64,000 nucleotides of DNA, from the NCBI RefSeq assembly GCF_029871245.1, contig NZ_SSON01000073.1, forward strand, positions 1-64,000, given 5' to 3'. The notes beneath the pieces were generated by a model. It did not search any database. It was not told the origin of the DNA and worked only from the letters and a program-made list of their open reading frames with translations. Each line of letters begins with the position of its first letter. The first letter of the stretch is position 1. Of this stretch, positions 1 to 9,500 are shown piece after piece. The stretch comes from Pseudomonas sp. BN102. Its GTDB lineage: Bacteria; Pseudomonadota; Gammaproteobacteria; Pseudomonadales; Pseudomonadaceae. Both the position numbers and the translations under genes were made by a program.

Positions 1-1185
1 TTCATCAAGGACAGCAAGGCCAGCCTGGAACTGCGCAATTTCTACTTCAACCGCGACTTCCGCCAGGACAATGCGCCCCAGGCCAAGGCCGAGGAGTGGG
101 CCCAGGGCTTCCTCCTGCGCTATGAATCCGGCTTCACCGAAGGCACGGTCGGCGTCGGCGTCGATGCCCTCGGCCTGCTCGGCGTCAAGCTCGACTCCAG
201 CCCCGACCGCAGCGGCACCGGCCTGCTGAAACGCGACCGCGAAACCGGCCGCGCCCAGGACGAATACGGCGAACTCGGCCTCACCGCCAAGCTGCGCGCC
301 TCGAAGAGCGTGCTCAAGGTCGGCACCCTGTTGCCCAAGCTGCCGGTGGTCCAGTACAACGACTCGCGCCTGCTGCCGCAGACCTTCCAGGGCGGCCACC
401 TGAACTCCCTGGAACTCGACGGCCTGACCTTCGACGCCGGCCAGCTCAAGCAGGTCAACCAGCGCGACTCCTCCGACTACGAGGACATGACCATCGCCAA
501 CGGCGGCGCCCGCGGTATCAGCTTCCGCCGCGGCACCACCAGCGATGCCTTCAACTTCGCCGGCGCCAGCTACAAGTGGAACGACAGCCTCAGCACCGGC
601 TACCACTACGGCGAGCTGGACGACTTCTACAAGCAACACTATGTCAGCGCCGTGCACCTGCTGCCGCTGGGCGACAAGCAGTCGCTGAAGAGCGACCTGC
701 GCTTCGCCCGCTCCACCGACGAGGGCACCAGCAACGTCGACAACAAGGCCTTCGGCGCCATGTTCACCTACGCCCTCGGCGGCCATGCCTTCGGCCTCGG
801 CTACCAGAGCATGAGCGGCGACACCGGCTTCGCCTACATCAACGGCACCGACCCCTTCCTGGTCAACTACGTACAGATCGGCGACTTCGCCAACAAGGAC
901 GAGAAATCCTGGCAGGCCCGCTACGACTACAACTTCGCCAGCCTCGGCATTCCCGGCCTGACCTTCATGACCCGCTACCTGTCCGGCGACAACGTCGACC
1001 TCGGCGCCAACCGCGAAGACGGCAAGGAATGGGAACGCAACACCGACATCGCCTACGTGTTCCAGGACGGCCCGCTGAAGAACTTCGGCATCAAATGGCG
1101 CAATGCCACGGTGCGCTCCACCAATTTCGGCAGCGACATCGACGAGAACCGCCTGATCCTCAGCTACGTGGTGCCGCTCTGGTAG
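1..1185 (+). CDS. OprD-family outer-membrane porin, 5' end missing (OpdQ-like)
   Basis: The open frame runs from the first base to a TAG at 1183 and gives about 394 residues. The signal peptide and the first strand are outside the window. OprD hallmarks are visible: the early LRNFYFNRDF segment, repeated aromatic beta-strands, the internal FMTRYLSGDNVD strand, and a C-terminal strand ending YVVPLW with a terminal aromatic for Bam recognition. OprD family members are substrate-selective 16- or 18-strand porins for amino acids and small carboxylates. Substrate cannot be read from sequence. Position next to the DUF883 and dgt genes suggests the PAO1 OpdQ position, with amt inserted between. This link rests on remembered synteny. 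Confidence 0.9.
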   Translation, partial: FIKDSKASLELRNFYFNRDFRQDNAPQAKAEEWAQGFLLRYESGFTEGTVGVGVDALGLLGVKLDSSPDRSGTGLLKRDRETGRAQDEYGELGLTAKLRASKSVLKVGTLLPKLPVVQYNDSRLLPQTFQGGHLNSLELDGLTFDAGQLKQVNQRDSSDYEDMTIANGGARGISFRRGTTSDAFNFAGASYKWNDSLSTGYHYGELDDFYKQHYVSAVHLLPLGDKQSLKSDLRFARSTDEGTSNVDNKAFGAMFTYALGGHAFGLGYQSMSGDTGFAYINGTDPFLVNYVQIGDFANKDEKSWQARYDYNFASLGIPGLTFMTRYLSGDNVDLGANREDGKEWERNTDIAYVFQDGPLKNFGIKWRNATVRSTNFGSDIDENRLILSYVVPLW

Positions 1186-1195
1186 ATCTCGGCGT

Positions 1196-1252
1196 GTAGG
1201 AGCCAGCTTGCTGGCGAATGGAGGCCCCGTTCGCGAGCAAGCTCGCTCCTAC
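1196..1252. repeat. REP palindrome pair (GTAGGAGC type)
   Basis: GTAGGAGCCAGCTTGCTGGC and its inverted partner ending GCTCGCTCCTAC flank a short spacer, forming a long imperfect hairpin just after the porin stop. This is the common Pseudomonas intergenic REP type. Related half-copies occur near 15818, 41870, 48903 and 49020. Confidence 0.8.
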
Positions 1253-1268
1253 TGACGTCGCATGACGA

Positions 1269-1293
1269 AAAGCCCGCCAATCGGCGGGTTTTT
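1269..1293 (+). terminator. Rho-independent terminator of the porin gene
   Basis: A CCCGCC-AATC-GGCGGG stem (1273-1288) is followed by TTTTTA. It lies about 85 bases after the porin stop and reads on the plus strand. Confidence 0.8.
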
Positions 1294-1356
1294 ATCTTTC
1301 CGTGGCGTGGACATCGCTTTTCATGTCCCCCAAGCGTGGTCCTGCCGAACTCCGCT

Positions 1357-1386
1357 GGTGGGCCGGTGAAGCGTGGCCCGCCCTAC
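1357..1386. repeat. Dispersed palindromic repeat, copy A (GGTGGGCC...GTGGCCCGCC)
   Basis: The sequence resembles 21012-21040 and, in opposite orientation, 36495-36522. The arms GGTGGGCC and GGCCCGCC flank an AAGCGT core. It lies immediately after the amt stop. Confidence 0.5.
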
Positions 1387-1398
1387 GAACGGCGCGGC

Positions 1399-2607
1399 TC
1401 AGTCCTGTGAGGTGGCGCCGATCTTGTGCACCGAGAGGTCCGCGCCGTAATACTCCTCTTCCTGACTCAGGCGAATCCCTACCGTGGCCTTGAGCAGGCC
1501 GTAGACCAGGAAGCCGCCCGCCAGCGCCACCAGCACACCAAGACCGGTGCCGATCAGCTGGCTGACCAGGCTGACGCCGCCCAGGCCACCGAGGGCTTCC
1601 TGGCCGAAGATCCCGCAGGCGATGCCGCCCCAGACACCGCACAGGCCGTGTAGCGGCCAGACACCGAGGACGTCGTCGATCTTCCACTTCACCTGGGTGG
1701 CGGTGAAGGCCCAGACGAACAGGCCACCCGCCACGGCGCCGGTGGCCAGGGCGCCGACCGGATGCATCAGGTCGGAGCCGGCGCACACCGCAACCAGCCC
1801 GGCGAGCGGACCGTTGTGAAGGAAGCCCGGGTCATTGCGCCCGATCAGCAGCGCGGCGATGGTGCCGCCGACCATGGCCATCAGCGAGTTGACCGCCACC
1901 AGGCCGCTGACACCTTGCAGGGTCTGGGCGCTCATGACGTTGAAGCCGAACCAGCCGACGATGAGGATCCAGGAACCCAGTGCCAGGAAGGGAATGTTCG
2001 AGGGAGCGAAAGCCACCAGGCGGCCCTCGCGGTAGCGGCCATTGCGATGGCCCAACAGCAGTACCGCACCGAAGGCCAGCCAGCCGCCAACGGCATGCAC
2101 CACCACTGAGCCGGCGAAGTCATGGAAGCTGGCGCCGAAGTCATTCTTCAGCCACTCCTGGAAGCCGAAGTTGCCGTTCCAGATCAGGCCTTCGAAGAAG
2201 GGATAGATGAAGGCGACTATCAGCAGCGTGGCGCAGAGTTGCGGGCAGAACCTGGCGCGCTCGGCGATGCCACCGGAAATGATCGCCGGGATGGCCGCGG
2301 CGAAGGTCAGCAGGAAGAAGAACTTCACCAGGGCGTAACCATGATCGCCGGCCAGCACGCTGGCGGGCTCGAGAAAGGACACGCCGTAGGCGACCCAATA
2401 GCCGACGAAGAAGTAGGCCAGGGTCGAAACCGCGAAGTCAGAGAGAATCTTCGACAGGGCGTTGACCTGGTTCTTCTGGCGCACGGTGCCGACTTCGAGG
2501 AACGCGAAGCCGGCATGCATGGCCAGCACCATCACGGCGCCCATCAGGATGAACAGGGTGTTGGAACCGTGGATCAGGGTCTCCACGGCGCTATTGAGGT
2601 TTTCCAT
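1399..2607 (-). CDS. amt: Ammonium transporter, Amt/MEP/Rh family
   Basis: About 402 residues with eleven or so membrane segments. It moves ammonium across the inner membrane. Family signatures include the LFILMGAVMVLAMHAGFAF start of the first helices, DFAGSVVVHAVGGWLAFGA (the conserved asparagine/aspartate-histidine region of Amt), and a C-terminal GLRLSQEEEYYGADLSVHKI tail that in Amt proteins couples subunits. The frame opens 29 codons further upstream, but the family normally starts MENLNSAVETL, so ATG at 2607 is chosen. The RBS there is weak (GGAG, 12 bases away). No glnK lies beside it, unlike the canonical glnK-amtB pair. A candidate sigma-54 promoter and a long hairpin lie upstream, fitting nitrogen control. 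Confidence 0.92.
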   Translation of the reverse strand: MENLNSAVETLIHGSNTLFILMGAVMVLAMHAGFAFLEVGTVRQKNQVNALSKILSDFAVSTLAYFFVGYWVAYGVSFLEPASVLAGDHGYALVKFFFLLTFAAAIPAIISGGIAERARFCPQLCATLLIVAFIYPFFEGLIWNGNFGFQEWLKNDFGASFHDFAGSVVVHAVGGWLAFGAVLLLGHRNGRYREGRLVAFAPSNIPFLALGSWILIVGWFGFNVMSAQTLQGVSGLVAVNSLMAMVGGTIAALLIGRNDPGFLHNGPLAGLVAVCAGSDLMHPVGALATGAVAGGLFVWAFTATQVKWKIDDVLGVWPLHGLCGVWGGIACGIFGQEALGGLGGVSLVSQLIGTGLGVLVALAGGFLVYGLLKATVGIRLSQEEEYYGADLSVHKIGATSQD

Positions 2608-2665
2608 TGGCGAAGGGAACTCCGGCAGCGAGGAAAAAGCACCAAAGCAGTTCAAGGCGACCCAG

Positions 2666-2732
2666 GCGCGCACCATCCTGATGCCATGCCGCACCGCAAA
2701 GGACCGGATCAGGATCCCGATTTGGTGCGCGC
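2666..2732 (-). promoter_or_regulatory. Extended hairpin in the amt leader
   Basis: GCGCGCACCA (2666-2675) pairs with TGGTGCGCGC (2723-2732), and inside it TCCTGAT (2676-2682) pairs with ATCAGGA (2708-2714). The result is about 17 base pairs with an internal bulge, 60-125 bases upstream of the amt start. If transcription begins near 2855 this lies within the mRNA leader. Confidence 0.5.
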
Positions 2733-2866
2733 AGGCAGGCGCAAGGATTTGTCTTGATTAAGCTTTTCTTTCGTTTTCATAAGGTTGTGCGCTTATTTCG
2801 CGACAGGCAGGCCCCTCCTGGACGCCCCGATCGAGAGCACAGCGCCACAACCGCGCACCAGCCCGA

Positions 2867-2883
2867 TGCAAGCGCTATACCAG
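2867..2883 (-). promoter_or_regulatory. Candidate sigma-54 (RpoN) promoter for amt
   Basis: Read on the minus strand the site is CTGGTATAGCGCTTGCA. It has GG and GC dinucleotides with the required 10-base spacing and fits YTGGYAYR-N4-TTGCA. Transcription would start near 2855, leaving a leader of about 250 bases. RpoN/NtrC control of ammonium transporters is well established in proteobacteria. No NtrC site was recognised. Confidence 0.55.
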
Positions 2884-2962
2884 TACCCCCCAGAAAAATT
2901 CAGAGTGAACCTTGGAAGAAGGCGCGGACTCATAGGCATTGAGTCCTACAAGGAGAATCGCC

Positions 2963-3277
2963 ATGCCCCGTAAGACCGCTACCCGCTCACAGGACGACCT
3001 GTTGGCCGACTTCCAGACCCTGGTCAGCGACACCGAGAAGCTCCTGCAAGACACCGCCAACCTGGCGGGAGACCAGGCTGATGAACTGCGCCTACAGATC
3101 AACGACAGCCTGAAACGGGCTCGCGACACCCTTCGCGATACCGAACAGAACCTGCGCGAACGCGGCCAGGCCGCCGTCCAGGCCACCGAAGGCTACGTGC
3201 AGGAGCATCCCTGGCAGAGCATCGGCATTTCCGCCGGCATCGGGTTTCTCCTCGGCTTGCTGGCCGCCCGGCGCTGA
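2963..3277 (+). CDS. DUF883 (ElaB/YqjD/YgaM-like) membrane-anchored protein
   Basis: 104 residues: an N-terminal basic stretch, a long charged amphipathic helix (about residues 10-75, coiled-coil-like), then a single C-terminal membrane segment GISAGIGFLLGLLAARR. Family members ElaB and YqjD of E. coli are stationary-phase inner-membrane proteins reported to bind ribosomes. The ATG at 2963 has a clear AAGGAGA site. An in-frame TTG at 2939 is less likely. It is first of three tightly packed genes (2-base gap, then a 4-base overlap) that mirror the E. coli yqjD-yqjE-yqjK arrangement. Confidence 0.88.
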   Translation: MPRKTATRSQDDLLADFQTLVSDTEKLLQDTANLAGDQADELRLQINDSLKRARDTLRDTEQNLRERGQAAVQATEGYVQEHPWQSIGISAGIGFLLGLLAARR

Positions 3278-3279
3278 CC

Positions 3280-3663
3280 ATGAGTGACTCCTCCGACCGG
3301 CCGGCGGGGCGCGGCCCTTCGCCCAGGCGGTTGAGCGCCTCCCTGCTCGGCCTGCTGCATAGCCATGTGGAGCTGTTCGGCATCGAATTGCAGGAACAGA
3401 AGGCCAACAGCCTCTTCCTGCTGCTGTTCGGCGGCCTCACACTGATCTTCGCCATGCTGCTGGTAATCGGCCTCTCCGGCCTGCTGCTGATGCTGCTGTG
3501 GGACAGCTGGCGTTTCGAGGCCCTGGGCGGGCTCTGCCTCTTCTATCTGCTCGCCACCATTTACTGTGGCGTGCGTCTCCACGCAGCGGTGGATGACGAT
3601 GAATCCCCCTTCGATGCCACGCTCGAAGAGCTGGCCCGCGACCGCGAGCGCCTGTTGCCATGA
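3280..3663 (+). CDS. YqjE-like DUF1469 (phage holin superfamily III) membrane protein
   Basis: 127 residues. Two adjacent hydrophobic segments (about residues 45-70 and 80-105) form the hairpin typical of DUF1469, with a charged N-terminal arm and an acidic C-terminal tail. Function is not established, and the holin label is only a superfamily name. It sits 2 bases after the DUF883 gene and overlaps the next gene by ATGA, so the three are almost certainly one transcript. Confidence 0.82.
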   Translation: MSDSSDRPAGRGPSPRRLSASLLGLLHSHVELFGIELQEQKANSLFLLLFGGLTLIFAMLLVIGLSGLLLMLLWDSWRFEALGGLCLFYLLATIYCGVRLHAAVDDDESPFDATLEELARDRERLLP

Positions 3664-3977
3664 CCATGCCGGAACTGCCACGCAAGGCCAGCCGCCGTGA
3701 TATGCGCAAGGCACTGGTGCGCCTGCGCCTGGAGATGCAGCGCCAGGAACTGCGCCACGAATCCCTGCTGCTCACCCAGCCCCTGCGCCAGGCCCAGGAA
3801 TTCACCCGCCAACTGGAAATCCCCCACGCACCGCTGTGGGGCATGGCCGCGGTCGCCGCCCTCGGATTCCTTGCCGCGCGCAAGGGCAGTCTGAGACGCG
3901 GGTTGCGTCTGGGCGGTGCGCTCTACCCCCTGCTGCAGGCGTTCCTCAGGCGTCCACCCGGCTCCGGCCAAGACTAG
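3660..3977 (+). CDS. Small YqjK-position protein, function unknown
   Basis: 105 residues beginning MTMPELPRKASRRDMRKALVRL. A basic, arginine-rich N-terminal helix (residues 1-50) is followed by one hydrophobic stretch, LWGMAAVAALGFLAA (about 60-75), and a basic tail. Its place after the DUF883 and DUF1469 genes matches yqjK of enterobacteria, but I recognise no conserved motif. The start overlaps the previous stop (ATGA), indicating translational coupling. A second ATG two codons later is an alternative. Confidence 0.75.
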   Translation: MTMPELPRKASRRDMRKALVRLRLEMQRQELRHESLLLTQPLRQAQEFTRQLEIPHAPLWGMAAVAALGFLAARKGSLRRGLRLGGALYPLLQAFLRRPPGSGQD

Positions 3978-4088
3978 CCCCGGCTGCCAAGGCAGACATG
4001 GACGCCACGTGCCAGGCAATGGACTGAACCGCCGACGGACGCTTGGGTTAGAGTAAGGTCTTCAGCCACTGAACGGCGAGGACCGGCC

Positions 4089-5420
4089 TTGGACTGGCAG
4101 ACCCTGCTCACCCGCGAACGTCTCGGCAAACCGGCGCACAGCACCGCAGAACTGGGCCGCAGCCCCTTCCACAAGGACCACGACCGCATCATCTTCTCCG
4201 GGGCCTTCCGCCGCCTCGGGCGCAAGACCCAGGTGCACCCGGTCTCCAGCAACGACCATATCCACACGCGCCTCACCCACTCGCTGGAAGTGAGCTGCGT
4301 GGGCCGTTCCCTGGGCATGCGCGTCGGCGAAACCCTGCGCGACGCCCTGCCGGACTGGTGCGAGCCCTCGGACCTGGGCGTCATCGTCCAGTCCGCCTGC
4401 CTGGCCCACGACATCGGCAACCCGCCGTTCGGCCACTCGGGCGAAGACGCCATCCGCCACTGGTTCCAGCAGGCCGCCGCACGGGGCTGGCTGGACGCCA
4501 TGAGCGAGGCCGAGCGCGCCGACTTCCTCAGCTTCGAAGGCAACGCCCAGGGCTTGCGGGTGCTGACCCAGCTGGAATACCACCAGTTCGACGGCGGCAT
4601 GCGTCTGACCTACGCCACTCTCGGTACCTACCTGAAGTACCCCTGGACCTCGCGCCATGCCGAAGCGCTGGGCTACAAGAAGCACAAGTTCGGTTGCTAC
4701 CAGAGCGAGCTGCCCCTGCTCGAACAGATCGCCAGCAAGCTGGAGCTGCCTCGAATCGACGAACACCGCTGGGCGCGTCACCCGCTGGTGTACCTGATGG
4801 AGGCGGCGGACGACATCTGCTACGGCCTGATCGACCTGGAAGACGGCCTGGAAATGGAGCTGCTGGAGTATGCGGAGGTCGAAGCCTTGCTGCTCGGCCT
4901 GGTGGGTGATGACCTGCCGGAAACCTACCGCCAGCTAGGCCCCAGGGATTCGCGCCGGCGCAAGCTGGCGATCCTTCGCGGCAAGGCCATCGAACACCTG
5001 ACCAACGCCGCCGCCCGCGCCTTCGTCGAACAGCAGGACACCCTGCTGGCCGGCAGCCTGCAAGGCGACCTGGTGGAGCACATGCATGGCCCGGCCAAGC
5101 GCTGCGTGCTCGAGGCCAAGGCCATCGCCCGCGAGAAGATCTTCCAGGACAAGCGAAAGACGCTCCACGAGATCGGCGCCTACACCACCCTGGAAATCCT
5201 CCTCAATGCCTTCTGTGGCGCCGCCCTGGAGCAGCACGGAGGACGCACCCCATCCTTCAAGCACAGGCGCATCCTCGACCTGCTCGGCAACAACGCCCCT
5301 GATCCCGGCTGGCCCCTGTACAAATCCTTCATCCGGATGATCGACTTCATCGCCGGCATGACCGACAGCTACGCTACCGAAATGGCCCGTGAGATGACCG
5401 GCCGCTCCAGCCCGACCTGA
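4089..5420 (+). CDS. dgt: dGTPase-like HD-domain triphosphohydrolase
   Basis: 443 residues. The family hydrolyses dNTPs (classically dGTP) to deoxynucleoside and tripolyphosphate in the cytoplasm. The metal-binding HD signature is present: R..LTHSLEV (H near residue 61), [13 protein letters not shown] (HD near residue 104) and a later D in [14 protein letters not shown]. The start is TTG at 4089 with GCGAGGA 6-12 bases upstream, and no ATG fits the conserved N-terminus [18 protein letters not shown]. Length agrees with the type-2-like Dgt proteins of Pseudomonas. Substrate range cannot be inferred. The FUSC gene starts 25 bases downstream, so co-transcription is likely. Confidence 0.9.
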   Translation: MDWQTLLTRERLGKPAHSTAELGRSPFHKDHDRIIFSGAFRRLGRKTQVHPVSSNDHIHTRLTHSLEVSCVGRSLGMRVGETLRDALPDWCEPSDLGVIVQSACLAHDIGNPPFGHSGEDAIRHWFQQAAARGWLDAMSEAERADFLSFEGNAQGLRVLTQLEYHQFDGGMRLTYATLGTYLKYPWTSRHAEALGYKKHKFGCYQSELPLLEQIASKLELPRIDEHRWARHPLVYLMEAADDICYGLIDLEDGLEMELLEYAEVEALLLGLVGDDLPETYRQLGPRDSRRRKLAILRGKAIEHLTNAAARAFVEQQDTLLAGSLQGDLVEHMHGPAKRCVLEAKAIAREKIFQDKRKTLHEIGAYTTLEILLNAFCGAALEQHGGRTPSFKHRRILDLLGNNAPDPGWPLYKSFIRMIDFIAGMTDSYATEMAREMTGRSSPT

Positions 5421-5445
5421 ACCCAGGCTTCCAGGAGTAGCGCTG

Positions 5446-6510
5446 ATGCGTACCTTGTTCCGACAGAGCCTGCGCTGGCACGCCGGACCACCCGCCTGGG
5501 GCGCGGCTCTGATGGCAGGCATGGGCTGCGGGCTGCCGCTGATGCTGGGCCTGTTCACCAGCCACAGCGGTTTTCTCTGGGCCGCCACCGGTGCCTTTCA
5601 GGCCGCCCTGGCCAACCCCTTCCACCGCCTAGGCATGCTGCGCATGACCCTGCTCACCGGGTTGGGTGCCATCAGCGCCGGTGTCGGCTTCTGGGCGGCC
5701 AGCCATCCGCTGGCGAGCCTGGCCAGCTTCGCCCTGATGGGCCTGCTGCTGGCCGGGCTGCAACGCTATGGTACCGAGTTGGGCAAGCTGGGCGTGGGGC
5801 TGGCCGCCTGCCTCTGCCTGGGCCAGGGCCAGGCGGGGCTCGGCAATCTGCATAACGGGATGGCGGTGGGAGCGCTGTTCGCCCTGGGTGGACTCTGGGT
5901 AATGTTGCTGGCCTTCGCCCTGCGCGCGTCCCAGGGTCTGCGGTTGTGGCCGCTGATGCCGCCCCTCGGCAACTTCGCACGAGTGATGCGGCGCCATGCC
6001 CGGCGCCTGCCCCAGCGGCTCTGGCTGATCCACGCTCTCGCCTGCTCCCTGGCCGGCGCCCTCGCGGGCCTGGCGGTCAACCTCTCCGGCCTGCCACGGG
6101 GCTACTGGCTGACGCTGACGGTGATGACCACCCTCCAGATGGACCTCAACGGCAGCCTGGTACGCGGCATCCAGCGCTGCCTGGGCAGCCTGATCGGCGC
6201 GCTGATCCTGATCGCCGTGGGCAGCTGGTTGCAGAGCCCCGCCCTGCTGGTGGCCTGCATGCTGCCGCTGATCGTCCTCAGCCGGGCCTACATCGCCCAG
6301 CACTACGGCCTGTTCGTGGTGCAGACCACTGTGTGCTTCGTGCTGCTGGCCGAGGGCCTGTCCCTCGACTGGCACCTGCCCGAGCTGCGCCTCTACAACA
6401 CCTTGCTGGGCGCGGCGCTGGCACTGCTGGTGGCCTACCTCGCCCACCGCGCCCGGCAGCGCTGGGGCGCTCCAGCACCACGGATGGAAGCAGCACGCGA
6501 GGGAAAGTAG
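5446..6510 (+). CDS. FUSC-family inner-membrane protein (YccS/aromatic-acid-exporter-like)
   Basis: 354 residues with two blocks of hydrophobic helices (about residues 20-160 and 195-335) separated by a short basic cytoplasmic stretch. The repeat GYWLTLTVMTTLQMDLNGSLVRGIQRCLGSLIGALI is typical of the fusaric-acid-resistance superfamily (FUSC/YccS/AaeB). The protein is about half the length of AaeB or YccS and lacks a large soluble domain, so it is a compact member. A role in efflux of aromatic or organic acids is a family guess only. AGGAG precedes the ATG by 9 bases. Its 3' end is separated by 15 bases from the convergent sensor kinase gene. Confidence 0.75.
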   Translation: MRTLFRQSLRWHAGPPAWGAALMAGMGCGLPLMLGLFTSHSGFLWAATGAFQAALANPFHRLGMLRMTLLTGLGAISAGVGFWAASHPLASLASFALMGLLLAGLQRYGTELGKLGVGLAACLCLGQGQAGLGNLHNGMAVGALFALGGLWVMLLAFALRASQGLRLWPLMPPLGNFARVMRRHARRLPQRLWLIHALACSLAGALAGLAVNLSGLPRGYWLTLTVMTTLQMDLNGSLVRGIQRCLGSLIGALILIAVGSWLQSPALLVACMLPLIVLSRAYIAQHYGLFVVQTTVCFVLLAEGLSLDWHLPELRLYNTLLGAALALLVAYLAHRARQRWGAPAPRMEAAREGK

Positions 6511-6525
6511 CGAGGAGCACGCGCC

Positions 6526-9500
6526 TCAGCTTTGCAGGCGCTGCGCCAGCGCTCCTTGCAGGGCATGCAGGCTGCGCCGCACCGCTTCGCCCAGTTCCCG
6601 CAGCCTGGTATCCGGGGCACCACGCTCATGGGCGTCGCCAAACTCGATGCAGTGTTCGAGCAGCGGCTGCGCGGCGATCAGCTGCACCGCCCCCTTGATC
6701 CTGTGCACCAGCCGCTCCAGGTCATCCCAGTTGCCTGCCTGCAGCAGGGCTTCCAGTGCCAGCATGTCGGTTCGGTTGGTCCGGCGCAGCTCAGTCAGCA
6801 GGCTGCGGGTCAGCTCGGGCGAACCGCCGGTGGCGCTGTCCAGCAGTCCCAGGTCAAGGCGCATCGGCTGGGGATTGCGGCCGATATCCTCTGGCTCGGC
6901 AGGCAACGTGGCCAGTTTCTGCAGGTAGCGCCGCAGTGCGTCCAGGCCAATCGGCTTGAACAGGCAATCGTCCATGCCCGCCTCGCGGCAGCGCGTACGT
7001 TCGTCCGCCTGGGCGTTGGCAGTCAGGCCGACGATCCGGCAGGGGGCGGCGACCGCCTCGCGCTCCAGTTCACGGATGTGCCGGGCGAATTCGTAGCCGC
7101 CCATCACCGGCATATTGCAGTCGGTGATGACCAGGTCGAAAGCCGCCTGCCGCCAGATATCCAGCGCCGCCTGGCCATTCTCGGCCTGCTCGGTCAGGTG
7201 CCCGAGGAACTCCAGCTGCTGCACCAGCAACAGGCGATTGGCCGGGTGATCGTCCACCACCAGCACGCGTAGGACCTGCCGGGGCGGCTCCGCAGGCGCG
7301 GGCAGCGCCGCCACCTGGGGCAAGGGCGCCAGACGGGGCAGGCACAGGATCACCGTGATCTGCGTGCCCACTCCGCGCTTGCTGTGCAACTCCAGGCGCC
7401 CGCCCATCATCTCCACCAGCCGGCGGCAGATGCTCAGGCCCAGGCCGGTACCGCCAGTCCCGGCATTCATGCTGCCGGCCAGTTGGGTGAAGGGCTGGAA
7501 CAGTTGCTTCTGGTCTTCCGCCGTGATGCCGATACCGCTGTCTTCCACCACCGCAGTCAGCTGCATCAGCTCTTCGCCGACCCGGCTGACCAGCAGGCGG
7601 ACGCGGACCTCGCCCTGCTCGGTAAACTTGATGGCATTGCTGACGAGGTTGGAAAGTATCTGCTTGAAACAGGATGGATCGACCATCACGTCGTCCTGGG
7701 TGTCCAGGTCCAGGCTCAGGGACAGCTTCAAGCCCTTCTGCCACGCCAGCCCTTCGAATACCCGCACCACCGACTCCACTAATGCCCCGGGCGTCGCCCT
7801 CCGAGGTTCGAGGACCATGCGCCCGGATTCGATCTTGGCGATATCGAGGATGTCGCCGATCAGCGCCAGCAGCGAATTGGCCGAGTCCTGGGCCACGGTG
7901 ATCGCCTCACGGTCCAGCCCTTCGCGCTGGAGGGCCAGCTCGAGCATGCCGATGATGGCGTTCAGCGGGGTGCGAATCTCATGGCTCATGGTGGCGAGGA
8001 ACCGGCTCTTCGCCACGCTGGCCAGCTCGGCCTGGTCCTTGGCCTGGCGCAGTTCGGCTACCAGGCGATTGCGCTCGGTGATATCGACCCAGCCGCAGAT
8101 CAGGCCGAGGATGCGCTGCTGGGCGTTCCGGTAAGGAATGGCCCAGTAGGAGACTTCCTGAGTCCGTTCACCGAAATGCAACTGCTGGTCGCTGAACAGT
8201 GCCTCGCCTTCCTCGAGGGCGCGCAGGCCCAGGCGGTCCAGCTCTTCCAGGGCATCGGCCTGGAGGCCCGGCACTTCCGTCAGGTGCTTGCCTATCAGGG
8301 CCTCCCGAGGTACGCCGAAGGCCTCGACGAAGCTGCGATTGCAGATGAGGGTTCGCCCCTCCAGATCACGCACCGACAGCGGGAAGGGAATGCCGTCGGT
8401 CAATGAGCGCTTGAACTCCAGCTGGTCATTGAGCCAGCGCTCCTGCCGCTCGCGTCGATACACCTGGCGGCGCATGTAGAGGGCCCAGGCGGCGAACAGC
8501 AGCGACAGCAGGAGGAAGGCGAAGCCCACCTCGTAGAGCCGCGCCTCGTACTCGACCCAGGTGCGTTCGGCCACCTCGGCATTGGTGTACCAGCGGTTGA
8601 CTATATTGCCCAGCTCGTCCGGCGAGATGGACAGCAGCGCCTTGTCGAGGATGCTCAACAACTCGGGTTCGCCCTGCACCACCGAAAAGGCATACCGCGC
8701 CGGATCACGCCCGATGGTATCGGCGATTCGCAACTTCCCGGGGTAGTAGCGGTTGATCCGGAAGCTCGCCGACGCCATAGCATGCACCGCGCCATCGGCC
8801 TTGCCTTCGGCAACGGTGGAAAGCGCCTGGATGCCGCTGCCGACTTCGAGCAGGCGCACCCGGGGAAAGTGCTGCTGGATATAGCCACTCATGGCATGGC
8901 CGTCCGGGATGGCGAGGACCTTGCCATCGAGCTGGTCCAGGCCTTCCAGCACCTGCTCCGAGCTGCGGACCACCAGCACGTTGCTGCTGCTGAAATAGGG
9001 CCGGGTGAAGCGGAGGAACTCATTGCGCTCCGGCGTCGAGACCAGGGGCGCCGCCATATCGGCCTGGCCATTGCGCAGCCTGTCGAGAATGCCCCGGAGG
9101 CTGACGCCGTCCTGGACCTCGAATTCCAAGCCGGTTTTCTGCCGGATCAGCTCCAGCAAGTCGGGCGTTATGCCACGGAAGCGCTTCTGCGCATTGAAAA
9201 AGGTCAGCGGCTCGAAGGAACCATCCACCACCAGCCTGACCGGGCCATGCTGCTTCAGCCAGAGCCGCTCGCGCTCGGTCAGCTGCATCCGCGCTTCCTC
9301 GAGGAACATCCCCGACCCGCCGCCCCAGCGACGCAAAATCTCGGCCCGTTCGAATTCGGGTATGGCAGCGATGGCACGGTCAAGGATGCGCCGCAGCCGC
9401 CGGCTCTTCGCCGACAGTGAAAAGCTGACGCCCACTCCATCGAAACCGGCGAAGTTGGTCATTCGCAGATTGATCAGGTAACCCTGGCTGATCAGGTAGT

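Larger units (their letters stand above)
2608..2962. other. Divergent intergenic region between amt and the DUF883 operon
   Basis: This 355-base gap holds the amt leader and promoter on the minus strand and the promoter of the plus-strand DUF883 gene. It contains the leader hairpin at 2666-2732 and the sigma-54-like element at 2867-2883, which also includes a CTATACC box resembling a stationary-phase -10 on the plus strand. No credible gene is seen. Confidence 0.6.

Noticed and set aside
2608-2694. Longer amt N-terminus starting at 2694
   Set aside because: The extra 29 residues lack family similarity and a ribosome site, and lie inside the leader hairpin.
2873-2881. Stationary-phase -10 box (CTATACC) for the DUF883 operon
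   Set aside because: It is embedded in the better-matching sigma-54 element of the opposite strand, and no -35 or conservation evidence is available, so it is only mentioned.
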